From Psychrobacter sp. Pi2-1 (GTDB lineage: Bacteria > Pseudomonadota > Gammaproteobacteria > Pseudomonadales > Moraxellaceae), in contig NZ_CAJHBO010000001.1 of assembly GCF_904846645.1 (NCBI RefSeq), forward strand, positions 124,001-188,000: 64,000 nucleotides of DNA, written 5' to 3'. This document shows positions 26,119-35,528 of the stretch, piece after piece. The notes under the pieces are model-generated. The model had not been told where the DNA came from, did no database searches, and saw only the letters and a program-made list of their open reading frames with translations. Both the position numbers and the translations under genes were made by a program. Position 1 is the first letter of the stretch. Every line of letters starts with the position of its first letter.

Positions 26119-26997
26119 CTAACTTGAAGTCTGTCTACCCGTTTGTATCAGTAGGACACCACTTAAAATCAGTACCAACGCTATAATTTCTAAGCTGGTG
26201 ATGTCCTCTCCAATTACAGCGCCAATGATGACAGCAACGACTGGGGCAATATAAGTAGCACCAGCAGCCCGCACTGACCCTAACGTCTCAATAATAAAAT
26301 AATAAATCAAAAAAGCAGCGCCAGTACCCAAAGCACCCAGACCAAGTATCGTTCCCCACATTGCCCTAGTATCTGTCGACAGCTGGGTTATACCATCGAA
26401 ATCGATGAGTATCGAAAGCGTTATGACAGCCAATCCCACTTGCCAAGTGGCTAACGCCAGTGGTGGCAATCTCAGAGGAGACAGATAACGCCGCGCATAT
26501 ACAAAAGATGCACCCACACTCAAAGACCCTGCCAACATCCACAAAACGCCAACGAGAGAGACACCAGTGGCACCTTGCCATGGTCGCGCACTTAATGCGA
26601 TACCAGCAAATCCTAGCGCAAGTCCAATCGCCATTTGCTTGGTCGGACGCTCCTCAGGTAAGAACAGCGCCGCCCCCAAAAAGGTAAATATAGGGATTGA
26701 ACCACTTAATAGACCTGCGATGCTACTGGGCAATAGCGCCGTACCTGCGACAAATCCATAATAGTAAAAAGACGTGGCGAGTACTGACATCACTATAAAG
26801 TGTGGCAAATGCTGTAACTGCGCCCGAGTAATTACTTTGCTGTGCCAAGCAACGGCAACCAATGGCAAGAACCCAAATAACAAGCGTAAAAATACGGTTT
26901 GTGAGGGACTGATTAGAGCCGTCGCCCATTTCATAAAAATAAAATTCGACCCCCAGATGATACCAAGTAGTACCAGTGCAGCATATGCTCGAAACAT
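26119..26997 (-). CDS. EamA/DMT-family permease
   Basis: A ten-helix inner-membrane transporter of about 292 residues with two EamA repeats. IIWGSNFIFMKWA marks the first repeat, and APVVAVIIGAVIGED the end of the second. Members export amino acids, metabolites or drugs, and the substrate here is unknown. The frame continues upstream to a TTG at 27060 through an 8-bp tandem repeat, but the Met at 26997 starts the first helix correctly and has an AAGG-like site upstream. It is oriented away from the SDR gene by about 150 bp, with no shared operon evident. Confidence 0.88.
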   Translation of the reverse strand: MFRAYAALVLLGIIWGSNFIFMKWATALISPSQTVFLRLLFGFLPLVAVAWHSKVITRAQLQHLPHFIVMSVLATSFYYYGFVAGTALLPSSIAGLLSGSIPIFTFLGAALFLPEERPTKQMAIGLALGFAGIALSARPWQGATGVSLVGVLWMLAGSLSVGASFVYARRYLSPLRLPPLALATWQVGLAVITLSILIDFDGITQLSTDTRAMWGTILGLGALGTGAAFLIYYFIIETLGSVRAAGATYIAPVVAVIIGAVIGEDITSLEIIALVLILSGVLLIQTGRQTSS

Positions 26998-27013
26998 AAC
27001 ATTGGCCTTAATA

Positions 27014-27045
27014 AACAGATGAACAGATGAACAGATGAACAGATG
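27014..27045. repeat. Four perfect copies of an 8-bp tandem repeat
   Basis: AACAGATG occurs four times in a row from 27014 to 27045. It lies 17 bases upstream of the preferred EamA start. If the upstream TTG start at 27060 were used, changes in copy number would shift the reading frame, because eight is not a multiple of three. Confidence 0.9.
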
Positions 27046-27147
27046 AGCTGCTTTTTTCAAACAGTTAGCGTCGATAGTGTTTTATTGCTTGTATTAACAG
27101 TCTGGTATTAACTATCTTGTATCAATAGGCTTGTATTGACTGACTCG

Positions 27148-27864
27148 TTAAACAGAGCGAATGACGCCACCATCAACCCGTATGCTTTGACCAGTGATGT
27201 ATCCAGCAGCTTCAGATAATAAAAAAGCAATCGTTGAGGCGACTTCTTCAGAGGTACCATAACGTCCCATCGGCACGCTCTCACGGCGTTCATCAACTTC
27301 AGGCAAGCTATCAATCCAGCCAGGCAAGACATTATTAATACGCACACCTTTTGCTGCATAATCATCTGAAAAAATCTTGGTGAAAGCGCCAAGGCTGGCA
27401 CGAAAAGCCGTTGACGTAAGAAAAAGCGCAGTCGGCTGCGTTACCCAAGAGGTAGATATATTGACGATAGCCCCGCTACCCTGTGCCACCATGATTGGCG
27501 CGACCAAACGAATTGCACGTACCGCACTAAGAAAGTAAACCTCTAGCCATTTATGCCAATCCTCATCAGTGATGTCTAAAATAGGTGCGCGCGGGCCATG
27601 ACCAGCAGAGTTTACAAGCGCATCAATACGTCCCCACTGTTGCATCGCCGAATCAACCAAGCGCTGCACATCTTCATTAACAAGGTTGGAGCCAGTAACA
27701 CCAATGCCGCCCAACTCTTTTGCTAAAGCCTCACCTTTCCCGGAGGAAGATAAAATAGCGACATGATAATCATCTGCTGCAAGTTTACGAGCAGCGGCAG
27801 CACCCATGCCTGACCCGCCTGCGGTGATAAGCGCCACTTTTTTTGTCGTTATAATATTATTCAT
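27148..27864 (-). CDS. Short-chain dehydrogenase/reductase
   Basis: 238 residues of the classical SDR family using NAD(P)H. The nucleotide motif is TAGGSGMGAA near the N-terminus, NSAGHG is the NAG-type motif, and C-terminal GGVIRSV follows the usual pattern. At the catalytic site STSWV is followed by TAFRASLGAF, where the expected YxxxK tyrosine is replaced: SDRs usually have Y-x-A-S-K, and here the corresponding stretch reads F-R-A-S-L. Catalytic activity is therefore doubtful. The start at 27864 follows GGAGAAA; the frame is open to 27906. It is divergent from a LysR gene that probably regulates it. Confidence 0.87.
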   Translation of the reverse strand: MNNIITTKKVALITAGGSGMGAAAARKLAADDYHVAILSSSGKGEALAKELGGIGVTGSNLVNEDVQRLVDSAMQQWGRIDALVNSAGHGPRAPILDITDEDWHKWLEVYFLSAVRAIRLVAPIMVAQGSGAIVNISTSWVTQPTALFLTSTAFRASLGAFTKIFSDDYAAKGVRINNVLPGWIDSLPEVDERRESVPMGRYGTSEEVASTIAFLLSEAAGYITGQSIRVDGGVIRSV

Positions 27865-27940
27865 CTGTTTTTCTCCATTAGTTATCGTTTCACTTATCAT
27901 AACCAATAAAATCAGATTCCTAACATCATAATAAAAGATG

Positions 27941-27967
27941 CTAGACTGTAGAAAATCTATCGTCTAG
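27941..27967. promoter_or_regulatory. Inverted repeat in the SDR/LysR divergent region
   Basis: CTAGAC (27941-27946) and GTCTAG (27962-27967) form a dyad, and TAGA-N10-TCTA lies inside it. It sits between the divergent SDR and LysR genes and overlaps the LysR ribosome site, where an autoregulatory LysR operator is commonly found. Assignment to this LysR protein is inference. Confidence 0.4.
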
Positions 27968-27976
27968 GAAAATAAA

Positions 27977-28852
27977 GTGTCAGATAACCATCGTACGTTG
28001 CCACCGCTCAATGCTTTACGCGCATTTGAAGCTGCAGGGCGTCATCTTAACTTTCGGGTGGCGGCGGATGAGCTGTTTGTGACCCAAGGTGCCGTGGCTC
28101 AGCAAGTGAGAATGCTAGAGGAGCATATCGGCTTTCCTTTGTTTCAACGACTACCAAGAGGTGTGGCACTCACTAGCCAAGGCTCTATTTACTTTGCAGA
28201 CGTCACTCGCGCTTTTAAGATTTTGGATAAAGCAACAGCTCAGCTACTAAAAGAGCCTAAGACGGTTACGATTAGCGTCACGCCAACTTTTGCCACTAAG
28301 CTATTACTGCCTCGCCTGCCCGCGTTGACCGCCGCGATTCCTGATGTCGAACTGCGTACTGTGGCGACCGAATCCATTGCAGACTTTGACCGTGATCAGG
28401 TAGATATCGCGGTACGCCTAACGCGTCCACCATTCCCTTCGGCATTTGATACTCAGCTGCTGTTCAAACAAACGCTCGTAGCCGTGGCTAGCCCTCACTT
28501 AATGGCCAATAGAGAACTACCTATATCACTCGAAGCGCTACAAGAGATGCCATTGCTCCATGACTCACATCATCATTGGCCACGATTTTTTGGTACTACA
28601 GGTAAGCTAGCCGGTGCTGTATTTAACCAGACCGCATTGGCTTTAGATGCAGCGCTAGCGGGTCAGGGCGTTGCGATTGCTTGTCAGGCGTTTGTACAAG
28701 CGGATTTGAATGCAGGGAGACTAGTGCAGGTAAGCGAGTCAACGCTAACAGTCGATCCAGATTATTATCTTGTTCGCAAAAAGAGTTCGTCATCATCACC
28801 AACTGTCGACGCTGTCTGGAACTGGTGTGTCACTCATTTAGCACTGGCTTGA
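27977..28852 (+). CDS. LysR-family transcriptional regulator (GcvA-like)
   Basis: 291 residues. The N-terminal winged helix PPLNALRAFEAAGRHLNF and FVTQGAVAQQVRMLEEHIG are typical of the GcvA subgroup, followed by a substrate-binding domain. The start codon is GTG with AGGAA about six bases upstream. It is divergent from the SDR gene with 112 bp between, which includes a dyad, so local regulation of the SDR is likely. The effector is unknown. Confidence 0.9.
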   Translation: MSDNHRTLPPLNALRAFEAAGRHLNFRVAADELFVTQGAVAQQVRMLEEHIGFPLFQRLPRGVALTSQGSIYFADVTRAFKILDKATAQLLKEPKTVTISVTPTFATKLLLPRLPALTAAIPDVELRTVATESIADFDRDQVDIAVRLTRPPFPSAFDTQLLFKQTLVAVASPHLMANRELPISLEALQEMPLLHDSHHHWPRFFGTTGKLAGAVFNQTALALDAALAGQGVAIACQAFVQADLNAGRLVQVSESTLTVDPDYYLVRKKSSSSSPTVDAVWNWCVTHLALA

Positions 28853-29312
28853 TTTAGTCAGGGCTAGCTAAGCATTAAGTTAAACGTCAATATAAATAAT
28901 CTAATCTCAAACTTATTAACGTTTTTAGCTTCTGAAACTAACTACGATTTCAGTCGTGTTTTTCTATCCTACTACAGTCGTGCTTCAGCATAATGATGCA
29001 GACCTTCTTTCTTTTTTATCCTCGTTTTATCTTTTCACTAATTGCCCTAACTCAAAAATAAAAAACAGTTACCTACCCCCTTCTCAATCAAAAAACGCCC
29101 TATTTTTACGCGATTAAAATACTAAGTTTTTATGTCACATTACGTACAACTTACACAGTTAATTTATCACAAACAATTATCGACTAAATTATTACTCAAT
29201 TTTGTATTAGTATTCATTGGTATCAACCAGCTGATTAAGAGAGCCGTCTTTTCTTACAAGCACGCCAGCCCCTTACACGATTTTACTTGTTGTACCTGCA
29301 TAAGGACCAGAC
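28853..29312. other. Intergenic region before the glycosyltransferase group
   Basis: About 460 bp, AT-rich. A 63-codon frame (29132-29323) overlaps the next gene, has no ribosome site or recognisable product, and is not called. The sequence motif CAGTCGTG occurs twice near 28950 and 28975. No terminator with a clear stem and T-run was identified. The promoter of the glycosyltransferase group presumably lies here. Confidence 0.4.
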
Positions 29313-30836
29313 ATGACTGCTAACACACAAGAAGCTCTAACTAGCGCAGCACTCAGTTTTCAATTGATGACGCGAGCTGAGCCTCCAGAGTTAGTTATTG
29401 CCACAATAAAGTCGTTATTAGCAGTAAAAAAAGCGTGTGACGAGATATTAATTATCGATAATAATAATAAAGAGACGTCGTTATATGAGCCGTTAGCAGC
29501 ATTTTGCCAAAGTTTAGACGCTGAGTTGAATGTTCATTTTTATCACATTGATCGTGTCGAAGGATTTAAAGCGGGTGCTTTGAACTTGGCACTTGGGTTA
29601 ATGAGTCCAGACTGTAGTCACATTGTAGTGGTCGATAGTGATTACCAAGCGTTACCACATGCTAGAGCCTCTATTATGCAGGCTATCGCCCAATATCCTG
29701 AGCATACCCTACTTCAGTTTCCGCAGTTTTATCGTAATGAAGGACAGAATGAAGGACAGCCGGATGCTCATAGCGAGTTGAATCACTATTTCAATCATCA
29801 TCTGTATCGTCCTTTTAATCGCAATCGCGCCTTATCAACGGGTACTTACGCAGTCATTCGACGCTCAGACCTTTTGAGCATAGGAGGCTGGTCAGGTGCT
29901 TCTATCACTGAAGATGCTCAGATGGGCGTGCTTATGCATCGACAAGGTTTTCGTAGTCAGTTTGTGCCAGAAGTCATTGCCACAGGCTTATTACCTAACA
30001 CACTAGATGACCTAATATGTCAACGCCGACGCTGGATCTACGGCAATATGCAAGTGCTCACGGATTACTTGTCAGTCCCCTACAACGCTCCAAGTCAATA
30101 TGTTTCACAGTCCAAAAGTATGAGAGAACGTCTAGCCTATATACGCGCTCATCTGTCTCAGCTGAGTGCTTGGGTAAACTTTACAGGGTTCTTTATCTTT
30201 TTGCATATCTGCGCATTACTGGTGATGGTTGATATGCTTTTAATAAATAACGCTAACGTGTCGATGCTTATCCCTCTATATGTGGTTTATGCAGGTTATG
30301 CCTTTTTCATCCTTAGACGGTTGTGGGCATATTTCCGTGATCAATCGCCTCTTAACAAACAAATAGATGACAGCCATCAGTCACATTTTGGCAGAAAAAT
30401 ACGTGCATGGTTGATGCACTTGAATTTTTGGGAGATTGGCGCACTGTCATGGCTTCCGGTGCTATGGGGACGAGAGAAACCTTTTGTCTGTACGCCAAAA
30501 CAAAATTATATCCAAAGTCGTCAGTCATTATTCCTTAAGAATATAGCAGCGTTACCAAAACTGCTGTTGGTGCTAAATATCATTACAGCCCTAGTCGTAG
30601 CGCCATTTTCACCGCTCTATTCTCCAGTACTATTTATATGTGCAGCGGCAGTTTGTATTCTTAAACTAAGCGCAGCCAAGGTAGCAATAGATAATTTCTC
30701 TGATGCTCGAGCAGATATACCAAGTATGAGTAAGGTTCTGAGACAGACTTTAAAAGTAGCCCATGAAAAGAAGACGACTATCACGACATCTTATGCGACG
30801 TCTTTATTTAAAGATAAAAAAACCATCGATTCATAA
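29313..30836 (+). CDS. Membrane glycosyltransferase family 2 (BcsA/hyaluronan-synthase-like architecture)
   Basis: 507 residues. The GT-A domain shows EILIIDNNN, VVVDSDY (DxD-type metal site), ITEDAQMG and the processivity-type motif QRRRW. It is followed by several hydrophobic helices in the second half (about 300-350 and 405-450). This organisation is that of membrane-embedded GT2 enzymes such as cellulose-synthase-like proteins, which add sugars from nucleotide donors and may extrude the chain. No PilZ domain is seen. A small 12-bp repeat gives NEGQNEGQ near residue 147. The start follows AAGGA. It is the first of four glycosyltransferases in the same direction. The product is unknown. Confidence 0.9.
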   Translation: MTANTQEALTSAALSFQLMTRAEPPELVIATIKSLLAVKKACDEILIIDNNNKETSLYEPLAAFCQSLDAELNVHFYHIDRVEGFKAGALNLALGLMSPDCSHIVVVDSDYQALPHARASIMQAIAQYPEHTLLQFPQFYRNEGQNEGQPDAHSELNHYFNHHLYRPFNRNRALSTGTYAVIRRSDLLSIGGWSGASITEDAQMGVLMHRQGFRSQFVPEVIATGLLPNTLDDLICQRRRWIYGNMQVLTDYLSVPYNAPSQYVSQSKSMRERLAYIRAHLSQLSAWVNFTGFFIFLHICALLVMVDMLLINNANVSMLIPLYVVYAGYAFFILRRLWAYFRDQSPLNKQIDDSHQSHFGRKIRAWLMHLNFWEIGALSWLPVLWGREKPFVCTPKQNYIQSRQSLFLKNIAALPKLLLVLNIITALVVAPFSPLYSPVLFICAAAVCILKLSAAKVAIDNFSDARADIPSMSKVLRQTLKVAHEKKTTITTSYATSLFKDKKTIDS

Positions 30837-31015
30837 AAATCAGTACTTATAAAACTAGTACTTATAAAGATAAAGATAGCGGTTTATATAAGCCAATTTT
30901 GAACCAAGGTCATTCTATTGTCTTTTATCGTTTCTATACTAAGTTCCCTATACGCCACTCTACTAACCAAAACGCTTATAGCCATGATGCTTATAACTAT
31001 AAAGGTCTTAAAAAC

Positions 31016-32320
31016 ATGATTAGGTCTTCGAATTCACCACTACGTATTGCCATTATTGCGCATTCACTGTACCCCATTGCCCAGCCTTACGCGGGTGCTC
31101 TAGAAATGATTACCCAATTGATTTGTGATGAATTGGTGGCACAAGGTCATGAGGTATTGCTTTACGCTCATAAAGATAGCGAGACGAAAGCAACGTTGGT
31201 GCCGTTATTAACTCGTCATGAGTTTAACAAGATGGTCTATGATAATGAGCATGAAACGGTCGCCATGGGCCGTGAAGAGATGTACCAATATCTCACTTAT
31301 CAGATAGCCTTACGAGATATTATCGAACGTGATGAGCGCGGTGAAATTGATATCGTACATAACCACAGTCTGCATCATATTCCGATGATGACAGGCCAAG
31401 CGTTTGGCGAAAGGTTTTTTACCACTTTTCATACGCCTATTTTTCCGCAGTTACGTTTGGCACTTTTGACGCTACGCTCTGGTACAACCACTCAGTTTAC
31501 AGCGATCAGTAAGCATCAACAGCAGTTGTTTGCTGAATTTGTCCCCTCACAAGTGGTATACAACGGTATCGACGTCGAATCCTTTATTGCCAATACGGAA
31601 TCCCTTGGCAATACTAATGGTAGCGATGACGAGGTATATTTTTGGTATGGGCGTATCTGCCCTGAGAAAGGCACTCATTTAGCCATGCGGTACTGTATGG
31701 AAGCTGGGAAGAAACTTATCATTGCAGGACCTAAAAGCAACGAAGACTACTTTAATCAAAAAGTAGCCCCTTTATTATTTAAAGACAGTAAGAGTGGCGA
31801 TGACAAACTATTCAGTTACGTAGGTCATGTCACCAAGGACGAGATTAACAATTACTTGTGCCAAGCAACTGCCATGCTATTTACTAGCACTTGGGATGAG
31901 CCATATGGATTGACCTTGGCTGAGAGTTTGGCATGTGGCACACCAGTCATTGGTTTTGATGCTGGAGCCAGTGCCGAAATTATTACCCCAGAGACAGGAG
32001 TCATCGTACCTAAAAAAGACAAAGCCGCCTTTATCAATGGCTTTGCTACGATTAAAAACATATCACGCCAAGCCTGCCGTGACCGTGCCTTAGAGTTTTG
32101 TTCAGTGTCAGCCATGGTAGACGGCTATCTGGAACTTTACCGAGCAGCGTTAAAAAATAGAACTGCGTTAATAGAAGACAATTCAGTAAGTTATATCAAC
32201 AATATCAACAGCTATGAGCTCTCTGATTTAACAAAAGACTCCCTGCAGTTTTTCAATCAGGCCATTCAAGCACCAATTGAAACTGATAATGATCTTGTTA
32301 GCTTTTCTGAGGGATCGTAA
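31016..32320 (+). CDS. Glycosyltransferase family 4 (GT-B fold)
   Basis: About 434 residues. The N-terminal half opens with LRIAIIAHSLYPIAQPYAGALE, typical of GT4 acceptor domains. The C-terminal half has WYGRICPEKG for the donor fold and EPYGLTLAESLACGTPVIGF, which is the E-x7-E retaining motif. The frame extends upstream to a TTG at 30899, but those 39 residues are not enzyme-like. The ATG at 31016 with an AAAGGT site is preferred. The stop overlaps the next start (TAATG), so it is coupled with the next gene. The donor sugar is not determinable. Confidence 0.9.
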   Translation: MIRSSNSPLRIAIIAHSLYPIAQPYAGALEMITQLICDELVAQGHEVLLYAHKDSETKATLVPLLTRHEFNKMVYDNEHETVAMGREEMYQYLTYQIALRDIIERDERGEIDIVHNHSLHHIPMMTGQAFGERFFTTFHTPIFPQLRLALLTLRSGTTTQFTAISKHQQQLFAEFVPSQVVYNGIDVESFIANTESLGNTNGSDDEVYFWYGRICPEKGTHLAMRYCMEAGKKLIIAGPKSNEDYFNQKVAPLLFKDSKSGDDKLFSYVGHVTKDEINNYLCQATAMLFTSTWDEPYGLTLAESLACGTPVIGFDAGASAEIITPETGVIVPKKDKAAFINGFATIKNISRQACRDRALEFCSVSAMVDGYLELYRAALKNRTALIEDNSVSYINNINSYELSDLTKDSLQFFNQAIQAPIETDNDLVSFSEGS

Positions 32321-33621
32321 TGATGCGTATTGGATATTATGCTCATCATCACGGCTCAGGACATTGCCGACAGGCAGACAAACTGGCTGCATTGCTACCT
32401 AATGACGCAAGAGCGCAATTAACGGTATTTACGAGCTTAGATATAGATAGCTATCGTTTTACCGCTATTGATGAACAACAAATCGTACGTTTAAATGCAG
32501 AAGATGAACGCCCAGATGACATACTAGCAGGTCGTGCAGGAGAATATTGGCAACCAGCCAGCCTACATTACTCGCCCGTAGGCAATGGCGACATTCAAAA
32601 ACGCAGTCACCAAATATTAGACACTATCTTTCAATGTAAGATTGATCTGATGATTATCGATGTCAGCGTCGAGGTGGCAATGCTCTGCCGTGCGGCAAGT
32701 ATTCCTTACCTTTACGTTAGGCTTCCTGGTATTCGCGATGATGCGCCACATTTGGGTGCATTTGCTGGTGCGCTTGCCTTACTAGCACCTTATCCTAAAG
32801 CATTAGAGTCTACCCAGACATCTGAGTGGGTCTGTGATAAAACGCTCTATCTTGACTTTATCTACTCTCAAAAAGCTGAGCCATATACTTATGAGAGCTT
32901 TATAGATATTTTGGCAAAATTAAGCGTGAACAATGAAACTTCTGATCTTAAATCTACAAACCTACCATCTATCGAAGCTCAATTAGCATACAAGTCCGAA
33001 ACTACAACACCTATTATCACCGTTATTAAAGGCTATGGTGGACATAAAGCGATTGACGAAAAACTACCGGAGTTGCGCTCACTGCTACCCAATGCATTAA
33101 TTGTCTCTCTCGGGCCTATAGACGATGACAAACGATGTTATGTCGATATCTCAGCTGAGGTAGATGACGTCACACCATTTATTTGCCATAGCGATTATCT
33201 AATGATGGCCTGTGGCCTAAATGCTGTCGCGCAAGCGTATCATTACGATACGCCGCTCATAGTAGTGCCTGATGACAGACCTCATAATGAACAAGCGGTC
33301 ATGGCTGAAGCGTTAGTCGCTCAAAATAAAGCGCTAAATTGGCAGCAGTTTAAAACCTTAATGAGCGTCAATGATGGTCAATCTGAATCTATTGCCCAAA
33401 CAATTCATTACCGAAGCAAACAACACCCCACTACCTCGGTTGATAGCATTGAAAAAAATAACAGTGAGGAAGATAGCATTGAGGAAACCAACGCAGTTAC
33501 GCCAATAGCTGCTCAAGCGTTTATGCATAGCACCACTGATTATCCTACTACTAATCTTTGGTTTGAAAACTGGTTGCTTCCTCGACTCAACTTAATGCCC
33601 GAATCAACAATTAAATACTGA
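32320..33621 (+). CDS. Probable GT-B glycosyltransferase (MurG/UGT-like)
   Basis: 433 residues. The N-terminal IGYYAHHHGSGHCRQADKLA is the glycine-rich loop found in MurG-like and related GT-B enzymes. The C-terminal half contains PFICHSDYLMMACGLNAVAQAYHYDTPLI and VVPDDRPHNEQA, resembling the nucleotide-sugar binding region (G-x-N-x-x-E and P-x-x-x-E-Q). A low-complexity Ser/Glu/Asn insertion lies near residues 375-395. Translation is coupled to the previous gene by a one-base overlap. The exact family and sugar are uncertain. Confidence 0.78.
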   Translation: MMRIGYYAHHHGSGHCRQADKLAALLPNDARAQLTVFTSLDIDSYRFTAIDEQQIVRLNAEDERPDDILAGRAGEYWQPASLHYSPVGNGDIQKRSHQILDTIFQCKIDLMIIDVSVEVAMLCRAASIPYLYVRLPGIRDDAPHLGAFAGALALLAPYPKALESTQTSEWVCDKTLYLDFIYSQKAEPYTYESFIDILAKLSVNNETSDLKSTNLPSIEAQLAYKSETTTPIITVIKGYGGHKAIDEKLPELRSLLPNALIVSLGPIDDDKRCYVDISAEVDDVTPFICHSDYLMMACGLNAVAQAYHYDTPLIVVPDDRPHNEQAVMAEALVAQNKALNWQQFKTLMSVNDGQSESIAQTIHYRSKQHPTTSVDSIEKNNSEEDSIEETNAVTPIAAQAFMHSTTDYPTTNLWFENWLLPRLNLMPESTIKY

Positions 33622-33667
33622 CTTATTAAAAATAACAGGCAACCTGATAGCGAGGTAAAGACAAGCG

Positions 33668-34663
33668 ATGACCATTCAGCCAACGAATAACGCTAGCACA
33701 ACTTCTGATACTGTATCGATGACCGTCATTACGACTTGCTATGGTCGTAATCGTCATCTCTACAACCTACTCAGCAGTCTAGAAAATAGTAGTGTAAAGC
33801 CAGCCGAAGTCATTATCGTCAATGACGATGCCGATCCCAATCGGTTAGCTGAATTCTCATTAAATATCGTGAAGTTGCCGACTACGGTTAAATCAGCTGT
33901 GAATGACGGTGACGATACTACAACTACAGAGTTTGATATCGGACATAATCGCAATCTTGGAGCGTTGCAGGCAACTCACGATATGCTGATTTTTTTGGAC
34001 GTTGATTGTATCGTAGCGCCTACGTTTATTGAGCAAATGTATAAGAAGCTTCTGCAATATCCTAATGCGCTTTTGATGGGTCAACCGCGCTATCTAACGC
34101 GACCATTATCAGTAGAAGAAAATGCACTATTAAAAACCAATCATTTGCCTTTTTCTCTTTTAGACGAGCTGTCTGTCTATAACCCTTATCGTTATAATTT
34201 TGATGAAGCTGATTCAAACCAAGCAGGAACGAAGCAAACAGCTATCAAACAGACTGATGACTATGGTGCATTTTGGAGCCTATGCTTCGCTATCAAGCGG
34301 CAGACTTTTGATAAAATTGGCGGTTTCGACACCCAATATACAGGTTATGGTGCAGAGGATACCGATTTTTCCTTTACAGCACGTCGATTAGGTATCGATT
34401 TTCACCTTACTGCTGATATCGCTTATCATCAGCAGCATAGTGTCTACCGGCCACCACTCAACCATTTAGACAGTATCATTGTCAATGCCAATCGCTTCTA
34501 TCAAAAATGGCACTGTTGGCCCATGGCAGGATGGTTGTCACAGTTTTCCGATATGGATCTGATTGATTGGACCGAAGAACAGTCATCACTGATAGCCGTA
34601 CGACGAGAGCCTAGCGATAACGAGATAGAGCGTGCTCATTGTCCAGACGCTCCCTATGTTTAA
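33668..34663 (+). CDS. Glycosyltransferase family 2, GT-A with galactosyltransferase-type C-domain
   Basis: 331 residues. The GT-A core shows VITTCYGRNRHLYNLLSSLE, IVNDD, and FLDVDCIV (DxD). The C-terminal GGFDTQYTGYGAEDTDFSFTARRLG is the glycosyltransferase 7C-type motif in which E and D contact the donor. The protein is soluble with no membrane helix. It ends the four-gene glycosyltransferase run and starts 47 bp after the previous gene. It is convergent with an uncharacterised gene. Confidence 0.9.
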   Translation: MTIQPTNNASTTSDTVSMTVITTCYGRNRHLYNLLSSLENSSVKPAEVIIVNDDADPNRLAEFSLNIVKLPTTVKSAVNDGDDTTTTEFDIGHNRNLGALQATHDMLIFLDVDCIVAPTFIEQMYKKLLQYPNALLMGQPRYLTRPLSVEENALLKTNHLPFSLLDELSVYNPYRYNFDEADSNQAGTKQTAIKQTDDYGAFWSLCFAIKRQTFDKIGGFDTQYTGYGAEDTDFSFTARRLGIDFHLTADIAYHQQHSVYRPPLNHLDSIIVNANRFYQKWHCWPMAGWLSQFSDMDLIDWTEEQSSLIAVRREPSDNEIERAHCPDAPYV

Positions 34664-34700
34664 CTACTTCTAGCTAAACATAGTTTAGTTAATCAATATT

Positions 34701-35528
34701 TTAGTACCAATGAATAGTCACTCCTGTAGGTGGTCGACTCATTTCCTGACGTTCAAAATCCCAGTTATGCCCATGCCAAAAATGAGCAGTTTTATCATTG
34801 TCATTGAAACCGATCATTACTATCTCTAACGGTAGTTTCGTGTTTTGAATATGGTGTAAGTATGCTCGAGCTTCAAGCATCAGCCGATATAATAGAAAAC
34901 CTGACGAGGGCGCTGACGAATGAATATCGGTAAAGTATGGGTAGTCAGCAACAACTTTATGATGCTCTGATAGCACACTGTGGTAGGTAGGGCTTGATAA
35001 TAGTTTTTTCATGCTCGAAGGAATATCTAAGATGCGATGAGTAGTGACAGGATCGTCATTAGGACTTGGGTCATCCGCTAATGTTGGAAACTGATAAGGC
35101 TGGTTGCTCGTCAATATCCCTAATGGCGCGGTCTCTGCCATTTGCTCCACCACTGATATATGATTGCTTCTAGGCGGTAGGCCAAAATGCAGTTTACTGT
35201 CACCAATCTGACGAAAAAACAACAGCTTAGGCAGTAAACTAGCTAGCTGATGGCTAGCAAAAAAATCAGCGTGAATAAAGTGATTAAATAACACTAAGAC
35301 ATCATCGGGCTGTAACAACATCTCAAGCTGCGTCGTGGTTACAGCAGGATTATTTGCAATTAGAACAACTCGTTTAGCTTGCTCTAGTGCAGTCTGTATA
35401 ACGACTGGTAGTGTTAAGAAAGCAGATTGCGCTGTATTTATGTCATTAGATATATATTCGCTATTCTTTGACAGCGCGATACTCTGTTTGAATATTGGTT
35501 TTTCTGTATTGGACTCTATATTAGACAT
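34701..35528 (-). CDS. Uncharacterised protein convergent with the glycosyltransferase group
   Basis: 275 residues, cytoplasmic by appearance. The central part has a Rossmann-like beginning (VVLIANNPAVTTTQ, then DDVLVLFNHFIHADFF). The C-terminus reads IVMIGFNDNDKTAHFWHGHNWDFE. The pattern, a beta strand, Asn-rich loop and later Gly/Asn/Asp/His motif, recalls bacterial sialyl- or Kdo-transferase-like enzymes (GT29/GT52-type), but I cannot name the family. Its placement 38 bp from the last glycosyltransferase supports a glycan role. The ATG is preceded by an AAGGTTG-like site. Confidence 0.7.
   Translation of the reverse strand: MSNIESNTEKPIFKQSIALSKNSEYISNDINTAQSAFLTLPVVIQTALEQAKRVVLIANNPAVTTTQLEMLLQPDDVLVLFNHFIHADFFASHQLASLLPKLLFFRQIGDSKLHFGLPPRSNHISVVEQMAETAPLGILTSNQPYQFPTLADDPSPNDDPVTTHRILDIPSSMKKLLSSPTYHSVLSEHHKVVADYPYFTDIHSSAPSSGFLLYRLMLEARAYLHHIQNTKLPLEIVMIGFNDNDKTAHFWHGHNWDFERQEMSRPPTGVTIHWY

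Noticed and set aside
28940..28985. Possible terminator or repeat around the two CAGTCGTG copies
   Set aside because: Only a short repeated octamer and a very weak stem; not enough to call a feature.
29132..29323. 63-codon open frame before the first glycosyltransferase gene
   Set aside because: It overlaps the real start, has no ribosome site, and its residues show no family features.
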